Source: Phytopseudomonas daroniae
GTDB lineage: Bacteria > Pseudomonadota > Gammaproteobacteria > Pseudomonadales > Pseudomonadaceae
NCBI RefSeq assembly: GCF_004327285.1
Contig: NZ_QJUI01000018.1
Coordinates: 46,314-110,313, forward strand
Reading direction: 5' to 3'
DNA length: 64,000 nucleotides
Part shown: positions 34,488 to 43,289 of the stretch, piece by piece
How positions within the stretch are numbered: position 1 is the first letter of the stretch
How the letters are laid out: the number at the start of each line of letters is the position of its first letter
Position numbers and translations under genes: made by a program
Notes under the pieces: model-generated
What the model was told of the DNA's origin: nothing
The model's database searches: none
What the model saw: the letters and a program-made list of their open reading frames with translations, nothing else

Positions 34488-34579
34488 GGGGAACAGGTAT
34501 TGTTCATGAGTGATGGATTATCACGCTGAGAGACGCAATGGACAATGCGCTTCTTACCGATTCTCCAGGAAGCTCCGTC

Positions 34580-35461
34580 ATGTCCACCCTGATCAGCCGT
34601 TCCCCTTCGCGCCTGCTGCAAGTCAGCGACCTGCTGCTACTCTTGGTGGCGCTGGTCTGGGGTACCAGCTACGGCGTGGCCAAGCAGGCGCTGGTTTTCT
34701 ATCCGGTGCTTGGCTTTCTCGCCGTGCGTTTCTGTCTGACCTTTCTGATCCTGCTGCCGCAGTTGCGCGGCGAGGGGCGCCAGGCGTGGGCGCCGGGCAT
34801 CCCGCTCGGCGGTGTGATGCTGGCCATCTTCCTGTGCGAAACCTACGGCGTGCTGCACACCTCGGCCAGCAATGCAGCGTTTCTGATCAGCCTGTGCGTG
34901 GTCATCACGCCATTCGTCGAGTGGTTGATGTTCGATCGCAGGCCCGACTCGCGCATGCTGCCAGCGGTTGCGCTGTCGCTGTTCGGCACCTGGCTGCTCA
35001 GCGGTGGCGTCGATCTGCAATTCAACCTGGGTGATGGCCTGATGCTGATGGCGGCCTTGCTGCGCGCCGTGTTGGTCTGCCTGACCGGCAAGCTCACCGC
35101 TCATACCCAGGTGCCGGCGCTGGCCTTGACGGCAGTGCAGACCGGAGTGATCGGTTTCGGCTGCCTGCTACTCGGCGTGCTGACCCTGCCAGGCGGGTTG
35201 CCCGCCTTGCCGGTGGAGCCGGCGTTCTGGATCGGCACCCTGTACCTGGTGCTGTTCGCCACTCTGTTCGCGTTCTTCGTGCAGAACTATGCGCTGCGCC
35301 GCAGCAGCCCTACGCGGGTGTCGCTGCTGATGGGCAGCGAGCCACTGTTCGGGGCGCTGTTCGCCGTACTGTGGCTGAGTGAGCAACTGACCGTGCAGGC
35401 CTGGGTCGGCGGATTTCTGATCGTAGCGGCGACGCTGTGGACGAGCCTGCTCAGGCGCTAG
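34580..35461 (+). CDS. EamA/DMT-superfamily transporter
   Basis: Ten predicted helices in two EamA repeats (LVALVWGTSYGVAKQAL in the first, LFATLFAFFVQNYALRRSSPTRVSLL and EPLFGALFAVLWLSEQL in the second). These drug/metabolite transporters export amino acids or small metabolites. ATG at 34580 (293 residues) is preferred because AGGAAG precedes it at good spacing; an ATG 14 codons earlier (34538) is possible. It is probably regulated by the divergent LysR gene. Confidence 0.88.
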   Translation: MSTLISRSPSRLLQVSDLLLLLVALVWGTSYGVAKQALVFYPVLGFLAVRFCLTFLILLPQLRGEGRQAWAPGIPLGGVMLAIFLCETYGVLHTSASNAAFLISLCVVITPFVEWLMFDRRPDSRMLPAVALSLFGTWLLSGGVDLQFNLGDGLMLMAALLRAVLVCLTGKLTAHTQVPALALTAVQTGVIGFGCLLLGVLTLPGGLPALPVEPAFWIGTLYLVLFATLFAFFVQNYALRRSSPTRVSLLMGSEPLFGALFAVLWLSEQLTVQAWVGGFLIVAATLWTSLLRR

Positions 35462-35480
35462 CTTGTGGTGCAGATCTTGT

Positions 35481-35525
35481 GGTGGAAGGGTCGGGCCGCG
35501 TAGGTGAAGCGTCTTCCACCCTACG
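35481..35525. repeat. GTAGGGTGGA-type intergenic repeat at the cupin 3' end
   Basis: CTTCCACCCTACGGG (35509-35524) is the inverted form of the GTAGGGTGGATGACGC element seen at 37377. Part of GGTCGGGCCGCGTAGG precedes it. The CTA within it is the TAG stop codon of the minus-strand cupin gene. Confidence 0.6.
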
Positions 35526-35850
35526 GGATACTGGATGGATGCAGGTGCACTGCCAGCCATAGTGCGCCGTCGGACGTGCGCTCCACGCGGTGGGGCGTGC
35601 CGGCTGCCAGGAACAGGTGGTCGCCGGCCGCCAGTTCCACGGCCTTTCCCGCGACGGTCATCCGTGCCTGGCCGCGCACCAGTACCACCCATTCGTCCTG
35701 TTCCTGGACGTAGTCCACGGCTTCGATGCGAGCCGAACTGAGGATGCGTTCGATCACCAGGTTACGGTGGCTCAGCAGGGTTTCGAAGCGTTCGCCCTGG
35801 GCGGGTGGCTCGCTGTCGGTGAAGAGATTGCCGAGTGGCGCTGTGGTCAT
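35521..35850 (-). CDS. Small single-domain cupin protein
   Basis: A 109-residue cupin_2-type protein: DEWVVLVRGQARMTVAGKAVELAAGDHLFLAAGTPHRVE contains both cupin motifs (G(X)..., PxGxxH region), but the first motif lacks the usual HxH, which is DEW here, so metal binding may differ. It is a standalone barrel; the substrate is unknown. It lies 24 bp upstream of the GTPase gene's end on the same strand order. The stop codon comes from an intergenic repeat. Confidence 0.8.
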   Translation of the reverse strand: MTTAPLGNLFTDSEPPAQGERFETLLSHRNLVIERILSSARIEAVDYVQEQDEWVVLVRGQARMTVAGKAVELAAGDHLFLAAGTPHRVERTSDGALWLAVHLHPSSIP

Positions 35851-35874
35851 GGCGACTCCTGAAAAAGGCAGCGT

Positions 35875-37248
35875 TCAACCCGCATCGATTTCCTTGGCCA
35901 GGCGTTCCACCTGCTCCAGGCGCTCGACCTGATCGAGGCGGGCACCGGGGTTCAGGGACGACCATTCCGGCCGTGCCCGGGCGATGCGCAGTGCGTTGGG
36001 CAGCTTGCCCTCGCGCCACTGGCTGTCCTGCAGGGCGTCGAGGCGCACTGCTTCCACCGCCGCGTGGCCACGGTTGTCGAGGGCCTGCAGCAGGTGCTGC
36101 TGACGCAGGGCGAGCAGGCGCAGCACGGCATCGTCGACGGTCAGCTCACGCTGCCCCTGGAGCTTGCCCTTGAGGCGCGAGCCATAGTTGCGCAGGGTCT
36201 GGGCGCCGCCGCCGAGCAGCGCGCCGGCCAGCGCCGCAGTACCCAGGGTCAGGCCGCCGACCAGCAGATCCACGCCAGCGCCGGCTGCCGCACCCGCGGC
36301 TGCGCCGCCGCCCAGGCGGATGCCCAGCTGTTTGATGGTTTCCGGGTTGAACAGGTCGTCGCCCCAGCGGCCGTCCAGCAACGGCAAGTCATCGGCGCGG
36401 GCATCTTCGCGGCGGAAGGCGTACAGGCGCAGTAGTGCTTCCACGCAGCGCTGTTCGCGCTGGCGCACCTCTTTACGGAGTTCGTCGATGGCGGTTTTTT
36501 CCCGTTCGGCATCGCCCGCCACGCTGCGCCGGCAGGCGGCGCAGTCGACCAGCAGCTCGGCGATCAGACGCTTGGCGCTGCGGTGACGGGTAACGCGCTG
36601 GGCTTCATGATCGTCGATCAGGCGTTGCAACTGCGGGCGCGATTTCTCGTGCATCAGTGCCAGGCTTTCGTACAGCCGGCGCTCACCGTCCAGCGGCGGC
36701 GCCACGCTGTCGAAACGCACCAGGGCATGCAGGCCGAGGCGTGCCAGTGCTTCGCGCCAGTCGTCTTCGCGGTGATTGGCGCTGGCCACGAAGTTGAGCA
36801 CCGGCAGCAGTGGGCGGCCGCACATGGCCAGCACGTTCAGCTCGTCGCGGTACTTGGCCAGCACCGGCTCGCGGGCGTCGATCACGTAAAGGCCGGCGTC
36901 CGATGCCTGCAACTGGCGCAACACCTTGGCTTCCTGTTCGAAGCGCTGGCGCGCCTCGCTGCCCTCCATGAAGCGCGCCAGGCGGGCGGGGCCGTCGAGG
37001 CGCTCGCCGGGGCGATCCAGCTGATCGAGGTAGTCGAGCAGGGCGATGGCATCTTCCAGGCCGGGTGTGTCGTACAGCTCCAGCAGCGCTTCGCCGTCCA
37101 CCGACAGGCGCGCGCCCTCAACGTGGCGGGTGGTACTGGGGCGATGCGACACCTCGCCGAAACCGACGTCGCGGGTCAAGGTACGCAACAGCGAGGTCTT
37201 GCCGACGTTGGTGTGGCCGACCACGGCGAGCTTCAGCGGGTGGCTCAT
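35875..37248 (-). CDS. Era-like GTPase with DUF3482 C-terminal domain
   Basis: A 457-residue protein. The TRAFAC GTPase domain has the P-loop VVGHTNVGKTSLL (8-20), G2 PSTTRHVEG and G3 YDTPGLEDA. The C-terminal DUF3482 part carries a Gly/Ala-rich hydrophobic hairpin (GGGAAAGAAAGAGVDLLVGG) likely to insert into the membrane. MSHPLKLAVVG at 37248 is the start because the P-loop follows at once. It lies downstream of the DUF2868 membrane protein, and the two families commonly travel together, suggesting a shared membrane complex. Confidence 0.88.
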   Translation of the reverse strand: MSHPLKLAVVGHTNVGKTSLLRTLTRDVGFGEVSHRPSTTRHVEGARLSVDGEALLELYDTPGLEDAIALLDYLDQLDRPGERLDGPARLARFMEGSEARQRFEQEAKVLRQLQASDAGLYVIDAREPVLAKYRDELNVLAMCGRPLLPVLNFVASANHREDDWREALARLGLHALVRFDSVAPPLDGERRLYESLALMHEKSRPQLQRLIDDHEAQRVTRHRSAKRLIAELLVDCAACRRSVAGDAEREKTAIDELRKEVRQREQRCVEALLRLYAFRREDARADDLPLLDGRWGDDLFNPETIKQLGIRLGGGAAAGAAAGAGVDLLVGGLTLGTAALAGALLGGGAQTLRNYGSRLKGKLQGQRELTVDDAVLRLLALRQQHLLQALDNRGHAAVEAVRLDALQDSQWREGKLPNALRIARARPEWSSLNPGARLDQVERLEQVERLAKEIDAG

Positions 37249-37376
37249 GAGTGCCGATTCTCCACAGTTCGCCGGCTCCGTAGGCGTCCTGCCTTCGAGG
37301 CGATGCGATAGTAGCCATCCCGCCAGACATTCGGCGTGACAACCATTCGCCGCGCGGTCGCGGCTCCTGCGCCGAC

Positions 37377-37470
37377 GTAGGGTGGATGACGCTTCACCCA
37401 TCCACCAGACTTTACATCTGCACGGTGGATGAAAAGAGCGTCGGCTACGCGCCCCGATCCCCCCTTACGG
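37377..37470. repeat. GTAGGGTGGATGACGC / GGTGGATGAAAAGAGCG intergenic repeat
   Basis: GTAGGGTGGATGACGCTTCACC at 37377 is followed by CATCCACC, and GGTGGATGAAAAGAGCG at about 37425-37441 is the same unit seen at 18703-18719. It fills most of the 228-bp gap between the DUF2868 and GTPase genes. Confidence 0.7.
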
Positions 37471-37476
37471 TTCTCT

Positions 37477-38853
37477 TCAGTCATGGCCAGTCTCCAGCCA
37501 GGTCAAGGGCGAGCTGTCGCGGTGGGCCAGTTGCAGTTGATCCAGCGCCTTGTGCCAGTCGCCAAGGCGCTCGCTGTCCAGGGTTTCGCCAGGTGGCGGT
37601 TGGAGCAGCCAGATGCGCGTGGTGCCGGCGCAGCGTGCCAGCTCGGCGAGCAGCGCCAGGCTGCCGCGATCCGGCGAGCGCCGTGGGTCGCAGGCGATGG
37701 CCAGGCGAGCCGGTGGGAAGCGAGTGAGCTGGTCGAGCAACTGGCGGCGCTGCTCGCGGCTGTCGATGATGCCGGCGTCGGCGACCGACTTGGGTAACAC
37801 TGGTGGCCAGGGACGGCGGTCGTCCAGTTCGACGGCCACCAGCAGCGCACCCTGGCTGGCGTCGGCTCCGGCGCCGGACTGTACCTGATAGAGCTGCGCC
37901 GGCTCCGCATCGCACACGCCCAGGCGTTCGCTGTTGGGTTGCAGACGTTCGCGCAGCAGGCCATAACCCGGCAGCTCCACGTCCAGTTGCAGATTGGCCA
38001 CACCGGTTCGCCAGCGCCACAGGCACACCAGTCCCAGCAGCAGGCGCGGCAGCAGGCCGTAGAGCACGACCACGCCGATCAGCCAGCCGGCCCAGGCATG
38101 CCGTGCCGACTCCAGTGGCAGCGGGCTGTCGCCGCTGGCGCGAACGGTGGCGGCATCGGGCACCGGAAAGCCCAGCAGGCCGGGCAGGGCGCCGAGGGCC
38201 TGGGTCAGGGCGACGAAGGTATCGCCGCCCAGCAGGGTGGTTTCCCAGACGAAGCCGTAACGGCGTGTGGAAAGCAGTGCCAGCAGCATCAGCAGGGCCG
38301 TGGTCAGCGCCACCAGCCAGAGCCCGTGCACGGCCATGCCGATCAACCAGCGATTGAGGCGCTGTCGGCGCAGCAGCAGGATCAGCGCCGGGCCGGTGTG
38401 CAGCGCGCTGGCGTCGCGGGCCAGCTTTTCGCTGAGCCATAGCCAGATGCGCCCGAGCACCGCACCATGGCCGCCGCCAAGCAGCAGGCCGAAGATCCAG
38501 CCGAGCAGCATCAGCAGGTGCAGACCGAGCAGGCTGCCAAGGGCCCAGAACACATTGACCGGCGTCTGCCCGTCGCCCAATGCCGCTACCGCCAGGCCCG
38601 CGCCGCTGGCCAGGGCCAGCAGGCCGAGCAGCAGCAACGCCAGGCGAGCGCCCTGCAGCCAATGGCGTTGCGCTTGCTGCTGGCCGTCCCGCTCGGCCAG
38701 CAGCAGGGCGCGGTTTTCGATACGCGTGGCCAGATCACCGCCTGCCACCTGGGCACGGCGGTTGGCTTCGCTGTCTTCGAGCAGCCCGGCATGTTCTTCT
38801 CGCAGGCGTACGGCCTCGCAGAGCCATAGGCGTTGCAGCTTGGGTAAGGCCAC
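37477..38853 (-). CDS. DUF2868 multi-pass membrane protein
   Basis: A 458-residue protein with a soluble N-terminus (about 1-65), two helices near 70-120, a longer central block of two to three helices (about 165-200 and 255-285), and a cytoplasmic C-terminal domain containing TRFPPARLAIACDPRRSPDRGSLALLAEL. It matches the DUF2868 pattern. The function is unknown. It is paired with the DUF3482 GTPase downstream; a repeat-filled spacer separates them. Confidence 0.8.
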   Translation of the reverse strand: MALPKLQRLWLCEAVRLREEHAGLLEDSEANRRAQVAGGDLATRIENRALLLAERDGQQQAQRHWLQGARLALLLLGLLALASGAGLAVAALGDGQTPVNVFWALGSLLGLHLLMLLGWIFGLLLGGGHGAVLGRIWLWLSEKLARDASALHTGPALILLLRRQRLNRWLIGMAVHGLWLVALTTALLMLLALLSTRRYGFVWETTLLGGDTFVALTQALGALPGLLGFPVPDAATVRASGDSPLPLESARHAWAGWLIGVVVLYGLLPRLLLGLVCLWRWRTGVANLQLDVELPGYGLLRERLQPNSERLGVCDAEPAQLYQVQSGAGADASQGALLVAVELDDRRPWPPVLPKSVADAGIIDSREQRRQLLDQLTRFPPARLAIACDPRRSPDRGSLALLAELARCAGTTRIWLLQPPPGETLDSERLGDWHKALDQLQLAHRDSSPLTWLETGHD

Positions 38854-38920
38854 GCGATCTCCCGGCGGTTATCGATCCACTGGCCAGCATAACCGTTGTG
38901 GCTGCATTGGCAAAAACCAA

Positions 38921-38956
38921 CCCGGATTACGCCCCTGCGTGGCTAATCCAGGCTAC
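38921..38956. repeat. Inverted GTAGCCTGGATTAGCC repeat overlapping the glpQ 3' end
   Basis: On the minus strand it reads GTAGCCTGGATTAGCC, then GCAGGGGCGTAATCCGGG. The TAG inside it is the glpQ stop codon, and the preceding bases encode the last residues SLD. Confidence 0.85.
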
Positions 38957-40046
38957 GGCGCAGGCGCACGGCGATGTCTGGCTGGTCGATGAACAGGCCG
39001 TCGATGCCGGCGGCCAGGAAGGCGCGCAGCTCCGCCTCTATATCGCCTCGCTCTGCCGGGCTGTCGCCACGTTGCAGCTCCGCGGGCAGAAACTGGTTCT
39101 CGGCGCGGAAGGTATAAGGATGTACCAGCAGCCCGGCGGCGTGGGCATCGGCGACGAAACGCGTCGGTTCACCCAGGCTGCCGTCCGGCTTGCGCGGGAT
39201 GATGTAGCCCTTTTCCGGGCCCACGCCGACGGCGTACTCGGCCACTGCCTCGAGCCCGGCAGGCGTGGCCATCTGCGCATAGGTCAGCGGATTGCCCTGC
39301 ACGACCTGGTCATGGGGTTGGCCTTTGCCGTACAGCTGCACCAGGCGCAGCGAGCTGAGCTGGCGGAGCATCTTGAGGTTGCTCACTTCGAAAGACTGGA
39401 TGTACACCGGCGCCTTGGCATCGCGATAACCGTTGCGAGCGAGGATCTCGACCAGCGGTTTTTCCATGGACAGACCCAGCTGGTTGAAGTGCTGGGGATG
39501 CTTGGTTTCGATGTACAGGCCGATCTCGCGACCCTGGCTGACCTGCAGTGCCTTCACCAGATCGATGATTTCCTGCAGGGTCGGGATCTCGAACTGGCCA
39601 TCGAGGCGGGTGTTGCCCGGACGGATATCGGGAATCCGCTCGATGGCGCGCAGACGCTTGAGTTCGGCGGCGGTGAAGTCTTCGCTGAACCAGCCGTCGA
39701 GCTCGATGCCATCGATGCTGGCCTTGCGTTTGCGGTCGGCGAACTCCGGATGCCGGGCCACGTCAGTGGTCAGGCCCAGCTCGTTGTCGTGGCGGGCGAA
39801 CAGCTGGCCGTCCTTGCTTATCACCAGATCCGGCTCGACATAGTCGGCGCCCTGCAGAACGGCGATCGCGTAGGCGGCGAGGGTATGTTCGGGCAGGTAA
39901 CCGCTGGCGCCGCGGTGAGCGATGATCAGCGGTTTGGCGTCATCGGCGCGTGTGGCGGCGGGCGCTGCCGGCGTTTCGGCGCTCGCCGCGAAGGGCAGGG
40001 CGAGCAGGGCGCTGAGCAATAGCAGGTGGGGCTGGCGTAGCGGCAT
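38943..40046 (-). CDS. glpQ: Periplasmic glycerophosphodiester phosphodiesterase
   Basis: Hydrolyses glycerophosphodiesters to glycerol 3-phosphate and an alcohol in the periplasm. It has 367 residues with a signal peptide (MPLRQPHLLLLSALLALPFAASAE). The GDPD motifs are IIAHRGASGYLPEHTLAAY (catalytic His plus HRG), DYVEPDLVISKDGQLFARHD (metal ligands and second His) and IETKHP. ATG at 40046 follows CAGGAG; longer in-frame extensions overlap folA and are rejected. The C-terminus is supplied by an intergenic repeat. Confidence 0.94.
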   Translation of the reverse strand: MPLRQPHLLLLSALLALPFAASAETPAAPAATRADDAKPLIIAHRGASGYLPEHTLAAYAIAVLQGADYVEPDLVISKDGQLFARHDNELGLTTDVARHPEFADRKRKASIDGIELDGWFSEDFTAAELKRLRAIERIPDIRPGNTRLDGQFEIPTLQEIIDLVKALQVSQGREIGLYIETKHPQHFNQLGLSMEKPLVEILARNGYRDAKAPVYIQSFEVSNLKMLRQLSSLRLVQLYGKGQPHDQVVQGNPLTYAQMATPAGLEAVAEYAVGVGPEKGYIIPRKPDGSLGEPTRFVADAHAAGLLVHPYTFRAENQFLPAELQRGDSPAERGDIEAELRAFLAAGIDGLFIDQPDIAVRLRRSLD

Positions 40047-40170
40047 TGGACATGGCTCCTGAGCGGTTTTGGCAGGTCGTTGTTTACAGCCTGCACCGAC
40101 AAAGATGGCGTGGCGATGACAGTGCGGCAAGTCATGCGGCGCGATGCGGCCCTCTGCTATGCTCGCCGCC

Positions 40171-40683
40171 ATGACTACTCGACTCCCTCTCTGCCTGATC
40201 GCCGCCCTCGCGGAAAACCGCGTGATTGGCCGCGAAAACCAATTGCCCTGGCACCTGCCGGCCGACCTCAAGCACTTCAAGGCCAAGACCCTCGGCAAGC
40301 CGATCATCATGGGTCGCAAGACCTGGGATTCCCTCGGCCGTCCGCTGCCGGGCCGTCTCAATCTGGTGGTCAGCCGTCAAGCTGGTCTGCAGCTCGAAGG
40401 CGCTGAAGTATTCGCGACTGTCGAGGCAGCCCGTGAGCGTGCCGAAGTATGGGCCCGCGAGCAGGGCGTCGACGAAGTGATGCTGATAGGCGGCGCCCAG
40501 CTGTACGAACAGGCGCTGCCCATTGCCGACCGTCTGTACCTGACCCGCGTGGCGTTGCAGCCCGAGGGCGACGCCTGGTTTCCGGCGTTCGACGAGTCGC
40601 ACTGGCAGCGCGTGGAGCGCGACGAGCAGCCGGCCATCGAAGCGGCGCCGGCGCATAGTTTCGAGACCTGGATCCGATCATAG
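40171..40683 (+). CDS. folA: Dihydrofolate reductase
   Basis: Reduces dihydrofolate to tetrahydrofolate with NADPH. It has 170 residues. LIAALAENRVIGRENQLPWHLPADLKHF contains the Met20-like loop and the catalytic acidic residue; GKPIIMGRKTWDSLGRPLPGR and VMLIGGAQLYEQAL bind NADPH and substrate. ATG at 40171 directly precedes the first strand; the earlier in-frame ATG at 40144 adds nine unrelated residues. It is divergent from glpQ. Confidence 0.96.
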   Translation: MTTRLPLCLIAALAENRVIGRENQLPWHLPADLKHFKAKTLGKPIIMGRKTWDSLGRPLPGRLNLVVSRQAGLQLEGAEVFATVEAARERAEVWAREQGVDEVMLIGGAQLYEQALPIADRLYLTRVALQPEGDAWFPAFDESHWQRVERDEQPAIEAAPAHSFETWIRS

Positions 40684-40765
40684 TCGAACCGCCTCTGCCT
40701 TCTTCTTGCCTACGCCACCCCACCCGGTGGCGTCTTGTTTTGTGTACCCAGCGAGACAGCCCCGC

Positions 40766-41413
40766 ATGAACGACTCTACCTCAGGCTCCGGCGAGCAAGA
40801 GACGATTGCCGATATCTTCGTTCGTCACCCGCTCTGGGAAGATGCCCTTGCGCTTATCCTGGGCACGGCGATGGTCGCCCTGGGTATCACCTTCTATAGT
40901 CACGCCGGCCTGCTGACCGGCGGTACGGTGGGGCTGGCCTTTCTGCTCAAGTACCTGGCCGGTTGGCCGTTCGGCGCGGTGTTCTTCCTGCTCAACGTGC
41001 CGTTCTACGTACTGGCGATCTGGCGTATGGGCTGGGCGTTCACCTTGCGCACGGTCTGCGCGGTCGGCCTGGTGTCACTACTGGCCGAGCTGACGCCGCA
41101 CTGGGTCTCTTTCGCGGCGCTCAACGAGTTGTACGCGGCGCTGTTCGGTGGTTTCGCCATGGGCCTCGGGCTGCTGATGCTGTTCCGTCACCGCGCCAGC
41201 CTGGGCGGCGTGAACATCCTCGCACTGTACCTGCAGGAACGTTTCGGCTTGCGCGCAGGCGCAGTGCAGATGGGCGTGGACGCCACCATCGTGCTGGCGT
41301 CGATCTTCGTCGTGGCCCCGGAAAAGGTCGCGCTTTCGGTGCTGGGCGCCGTGGCGCTGAACATGGTGCTGGCGATCAATCACCGTGCCGGCCGCTATAT
41401 GGGCGTGAGCTGA
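40766..41413 (+). CDS. YitT-family membrane protein
   Basis: A 215-residue protein with five to six helices and the conserved GGTVGLAFLL and LFGGFAMGLGLLMLFRHRASLGGVNILAL segments of the YitT/YczE group, but without the C-terminal soluble DUF2179 domain. The function is unknown; a transporter role is suggested for the family. It lies 82 bp after folA. ATG at 40766 is used because the earlier in-frame ATG (40706) lies in the folA trailer. Confidence 0.8.
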   Translation: MNDSTSGSGEQETIADIFVRHPLWEDALALILGTAMVALGITFYSHAGLLTGGTVGLAFLLKYLAGWPFGAVFFLLNVPFYVLAIWRMGWAFTLRTVCAVGLVSLLAELTPHWVSFAALNELYAALFGGFAMGLGLLMLFRHRASLGGVNILALYLQERFGLRAGAVQMGVDATIVLASIFVVAPEKVALSVLGAVALNMVLAINHRAGRYMGVS

Positions 41414-41533
41414 CAGGGCTCCCCCCGCGACCGATTATCCATCCTGATCGCGGCTGCCGATCAGTCATTCCAATGCTGTTCCGTCATGCTGACCACGCGC
41501 TACGACTTCTAAGTCATTCGGCAGATATGTCGA

Positions 41534-41555
41534 GGGCCGCTGATGCGGCCCTTTT
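41534..41555 (+). terminator. Rho-independent terminator downstream of the YitT gene
   Basis: GGGCCGC, loop TGAT, GCGGCCC, then TTTT, 120 bp after the YitT stop codon. The intervening DNA holds no gene. It may also act in part for the folA transcript. Confidence 0.75.
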
Positions 41556-41647
41556 CGTTGTCGGTGATAGTCACCGATTTGTAGCCGCTCCCCGAGGCGA
41601 ATGGTGGCCTCAATGCTGTTTTTGCAGAACGGCCAGCATCGCATCGC

Positions 41648-41675
41648 CCGCAAGTGGGCTCCTCTACAGGTAATG
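41648..41675. repeat. REP-like palindrome
   Basis: GCCCGCAAGTGGGCTCCTCTACAGG resembles the Pseudomonas REP consensus in which GCCGGC-type arms are followed by TCCTACA. It is near the 3' end of the xanthine/uracil permease gene. Confidence 0.55.
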
Positions 41676-41684
41676 TCGACGCGA

Positions 41685-43061
41685 TCAGCGTTCGCTCTGC
41701 TCGCCTTTGGCTGGGCTTTCCGGCAGGAACCAGTTGAGCAGCAGGGCGCAGATGCCGCCGGTAGCCACGCCGGACTCCAGCACGTTGCGCAGCGCCGCAG
41801 GCATATGGGCGAGGAATTCCGGCACCTGGGATACGCCGAGGCCGAGGGCCAGGGACACGGCGATGATCAGCAGCGCGCGGCGATCCAGATCGATACCGGC
41901 AAGGATGTTGATGCCCGAGGCCGCCACGGCGCCGAACATCACCATGGCTGCGCCGCCGAGCACCGGCTCTGGCACTGCCTGGATGACCCCGGCCACTGCC
42001 GGGAACAGGCCAAGAATGACCAGCATCAGTGCGATCCACACGCCGATATGGCGGCTGGCGATGCCGGTCAGCTGAATCACGCCATTGTTCTGGGCGAAGA
42101 TCGAACTGGGGAAGGTGTTGAACACGCCAGCCAGCAGCGAATTGACGCCATTGACCAGCACACCGCCCTTGATCCGCTGCATCCACAGCGGGCCTTCCAC
42201 AGGCTGCTTGGACACCTTGCTGGTGGCGGTCACGTCACCGATGGCTTCCAGCGAGGTCACCAGGTAGATCACCAGCATCGGGATGAACAGGCTCCAGGAA
42301 AAGCCGAGGCCGAAATGCAGCGGCGTCGGCACCTGGAACAGTTCGGCCTGATGCATGCCGGTGAAATCCAGGCGGCCCAGGTAACCGGCCAGGGCGTAGC
42401 CGACGAGCAGGGCGATGACGATCGCGCAACTGCGCATCCACACCACGGGAATGCGGTTGAGCACCACGATCACGGCCAGCACCACACCGGACAGCATCAG
42501 GTTCTCGCCGTTGGCGAAGGTGCCGTTGGCCATGGCGCCGTAGCCGCCGCCCATGCTGATCAGGCCGACCTTGATCAGCGTCAGGCCGATCATCAGCACC
42601 ACAATGCCGGTCACCAGCGGGGTGATCAGCTTCTTCACGAAGGGCAGTATGCGCGAGATGCCGATCTCGATGAACGAGCCGGCGATCACCACGCCGAAGA
42701 TCGCCGCCATCACCGTTTCGACCGGTGTGCCCTGCTTGACCATCAGCGCGCCGCCAGCGATCAGGGGGCCGACGAAGTTGAAGCTGGTGCCTTGCACCAC
42801 CAGCAAGCCGGCGCCCAGCGGGCCGAAACGGCGGCACTGCACGTAGGTGGCGATGCCGGAGATCACCAGGCTCATGGAAACGATCAGGTTGGTGTCGCGG
42901 GCCGATACACCCAGCGCCTGGCAGATCAGCAGGCCGGGGGTGACGATCGGCACGATGATCGCCAGCAGATGCTGCAGCGCGGCGAGGATGGCCACCAGCG
43001 GACGCGGCCGGTCTTCGAGGCCATAGATCAGTTCGTCACGCTTCGGGTCGGCTGGTTGCAT
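41685..43061 (-). CDS. NCS2 nucleobase:cation symporter, xanthine/uracil permease type
   Basis: A 458-residue permease with about 14 helices of the nucleobase-ascorbate transporter (NAT/NCS2) family. The NAT signature is QNNGVIQLTGIASRHIG, and TS(L)EAIGDVTATS contains the substrate-binding Glu region. The QNNGVIQLTG form fits xanthine/urate transporters of the XanQ/PbuX branch better than uracil ones. It is divergent from the SMI1/KNR4-like gene. No purine-degradation genes are adjacent, so the substrate is not confirmed. Confidence 0.88.
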   Translation of the reverse strand: MQPADPKRDELIYGLEDRPRPLVAILAALQHLLAIIVPIVTPGLLICQALGVSARDTNLIVSMSLVISGIATYVQCRRFGPLGAGLLVVQGTSFNFVGPLIAGGALMVKQGTPVETVMAAIFGVVIAGSFIEIGISRILPFVKKLITPLVTGIVVLMIGLTLIKVGLISMGGGYGAMANGTFANGENLMLSGVVLAVIVVLNRIPVVWMRSCAIVIALLVGYALAGYLGRLDFTGMHQAELFQVPTPLHFGLGFSWSLFIPMLVIYLVTSLEAIGDVTATSKVSKQPVEGPLWMQRIKGGVLVNGVNSLLAGVFNTFPSSIFAQNNGVIQLTGIASRHIGVWIALMLVILGLFPAVAGVIQAVPEPVLGGAAMVMFGAVAASGINILAGIDLDRRALLIIAVSLALGLGVSQVPEFLAHMPAALRNVLESGVATGGICALLLNWFLPESPAKGEQSER

Positions 43062-43289
43062 GGTGGTCGCTGCCTGGAAAAACGGCGGATTCTACGGGTT
43101 GCCCGAGGCAAGCCCAAGTGGCATTCACAGGGCGAATGAAACACCGCGGGCGCCGGGGTTGCGAACCTTCCCTCGCGGAGGAGAGTCTGACGCCCGAACA
43201 TGACTTTCGACCGGTAGAAAAGGCGTACGCATGAACAGGATATTGAAAGCCGCTGGCCCGTGTGCCAGCGAAGCACAGGCGGTCGGAGC

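Noticed and set aside
41601..43139. 512-codon plus-strand open frame opposite the NCS2 permease
   Set aside because: Very His/Gln/Asp-rich antisense product; the minus-strand permease has the NAT signature.
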